Positions 42,967 through 43,087 of a stretch of 43,087 bases of DNA are shown piece by piece; within the stretch, counting starts at the first letter, position 1, and each line of letters starts with the position of its first letter. This DNA comes from Bacteroidota bacterium (GTDB lineage: Bacteria > Bacteroidota > Ignavibacteria > Ignavibacteriales > Ignavibacteriaceae). Where the stretch lies: positions 1 to 43,087 of the forward strand of contig JADFPP010000023.1 in NCBI GenBank assembly GCA_022562275.1, written 5' to 3'. Position numbers and translations under genes: made by a program. The notes below the pieces were generated by a model. That model made no database searches, had not been told where the DNA came from, and saw only the letters and a program-made list of their open reading frames with translations.

Positions 42967-43087
42967 TTGAAAATTGGTTGTAAATCTTTACTAATAATAA
43001 TTTGCTTTACCGGTTCATTTGTTAACGCACAGGATTCTCACTATTGGTCAAATCAGTACGGTACAGAGGCAAGCCTGCTTGGTGGAT
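42967..43087 (+). CDS. Exported protein, 5' part only
   Basis: A plus-strand frame opens at TTG 42967, with GAGG six bases upstream and a stop codon 27 bases before it; no ATG is available in frame. The first 23 residues form a signal peptide (MKIGCKSLLIIICFTGSFVN then AQ), then 'DSHYWSNQYGTEASLLGG' runs off the window. This opening is seen in Bacteroidota outer-membrane or surface proteins of unknown role. Only about 40 codons are present. Confidence 0.65.
   Translation, partial: MKIGCKSLLIIICFTGSFVNAQDSHYWSNQYGTEASLLGG

Overview
The window looks like a piece of an AT-rich chromosome from the Ignavibacteria/Bacteroidota-Chlorobi lineage. The main evidence is a complete type IX secretion (T9SS) sorting domain on the 355-aa protein at 27569-28636, with the 'NYPNPFNPSTNIEY' box and a C-terminal 'VVKMILLK' tail typical of that group, plus two loose T9SS tails (near 3557 and 40673). 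Eukaryote-type citrate synthase, Ser/Thr kinases with TolB-like/TPR C-termini and many dispersed palindromic repeats fit. Species cannot be named from sequence alone. No rRNA, intact tRNA or CRISPR array is visible.

Layout. 1-1163: 3'-truncated LamG/Kelch secreted protein. 1734-3192: a complete IS4-family insertion sequence with matching terminal inverted repeats and a 10-bp target duplication. 3500-8900: a signalling block on the minus strand: a GAF/PP2C (RsbU-like) phosphatase, a 55-codon kinase-debris ORF, a 1244-aa kinase-cyclase-kinase-TolB-TPR fusion and a further kinase remnant. 9177-11412: osmoprotectant ABC transporter (fused binding protein/permease plus ATPase). 11556-12899: exported GH13 amylase. 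13040-15169: long coiled-coil protein. 15582-16631: GT9 heptosyltransferase-like protein. 16744-23419: a minus-strand run of a 1612-aa adenylating enzyme/GNAT fusion, an esterase, a sphingomyelin-synthase/PAP2-like membrane enzyme and a small conserved protein. 23756-26604: citrate synthase and a beta-CASP metallo-hydrolase. 26727-30638: envelope cluster (OmpA, two related exported proteins, T9SS protein). 31195-35375: malate synthase and a DNA methyltransferase / nuclease-like pair split by a REP-associated transposase. 35628-40533: Cu,Zn-SOD, cupredoxin, a Met/His-rich exported protein, L-2-hydroxyglutarate oxidase, a small membrane protein and YceI. 40830-42761: SEC-C protein with two small membrane proteins. 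42967-end: start of an exported protein.

The most striking structure is at 32878-34322. A RAYT (HUH/Y1 transposase) gene is bounded by two near-identical REP hairpins and sits between the methyltransferase and nuclease-like genes. The upstream REP has been read into the methyltransferase as a new C-terminal tail, so that the methyltransferase stop and the RAYT start overlap as ATGA. Two more hairpins of a related subtype lie at 27499 and 32878. The other candidates for something undescribed are the 16744-23419 lipid-like operon headed by the giant ligase/acetyltransferase, and the kinase locus, which shows several copies of the same kinase start in intact and decayed form.
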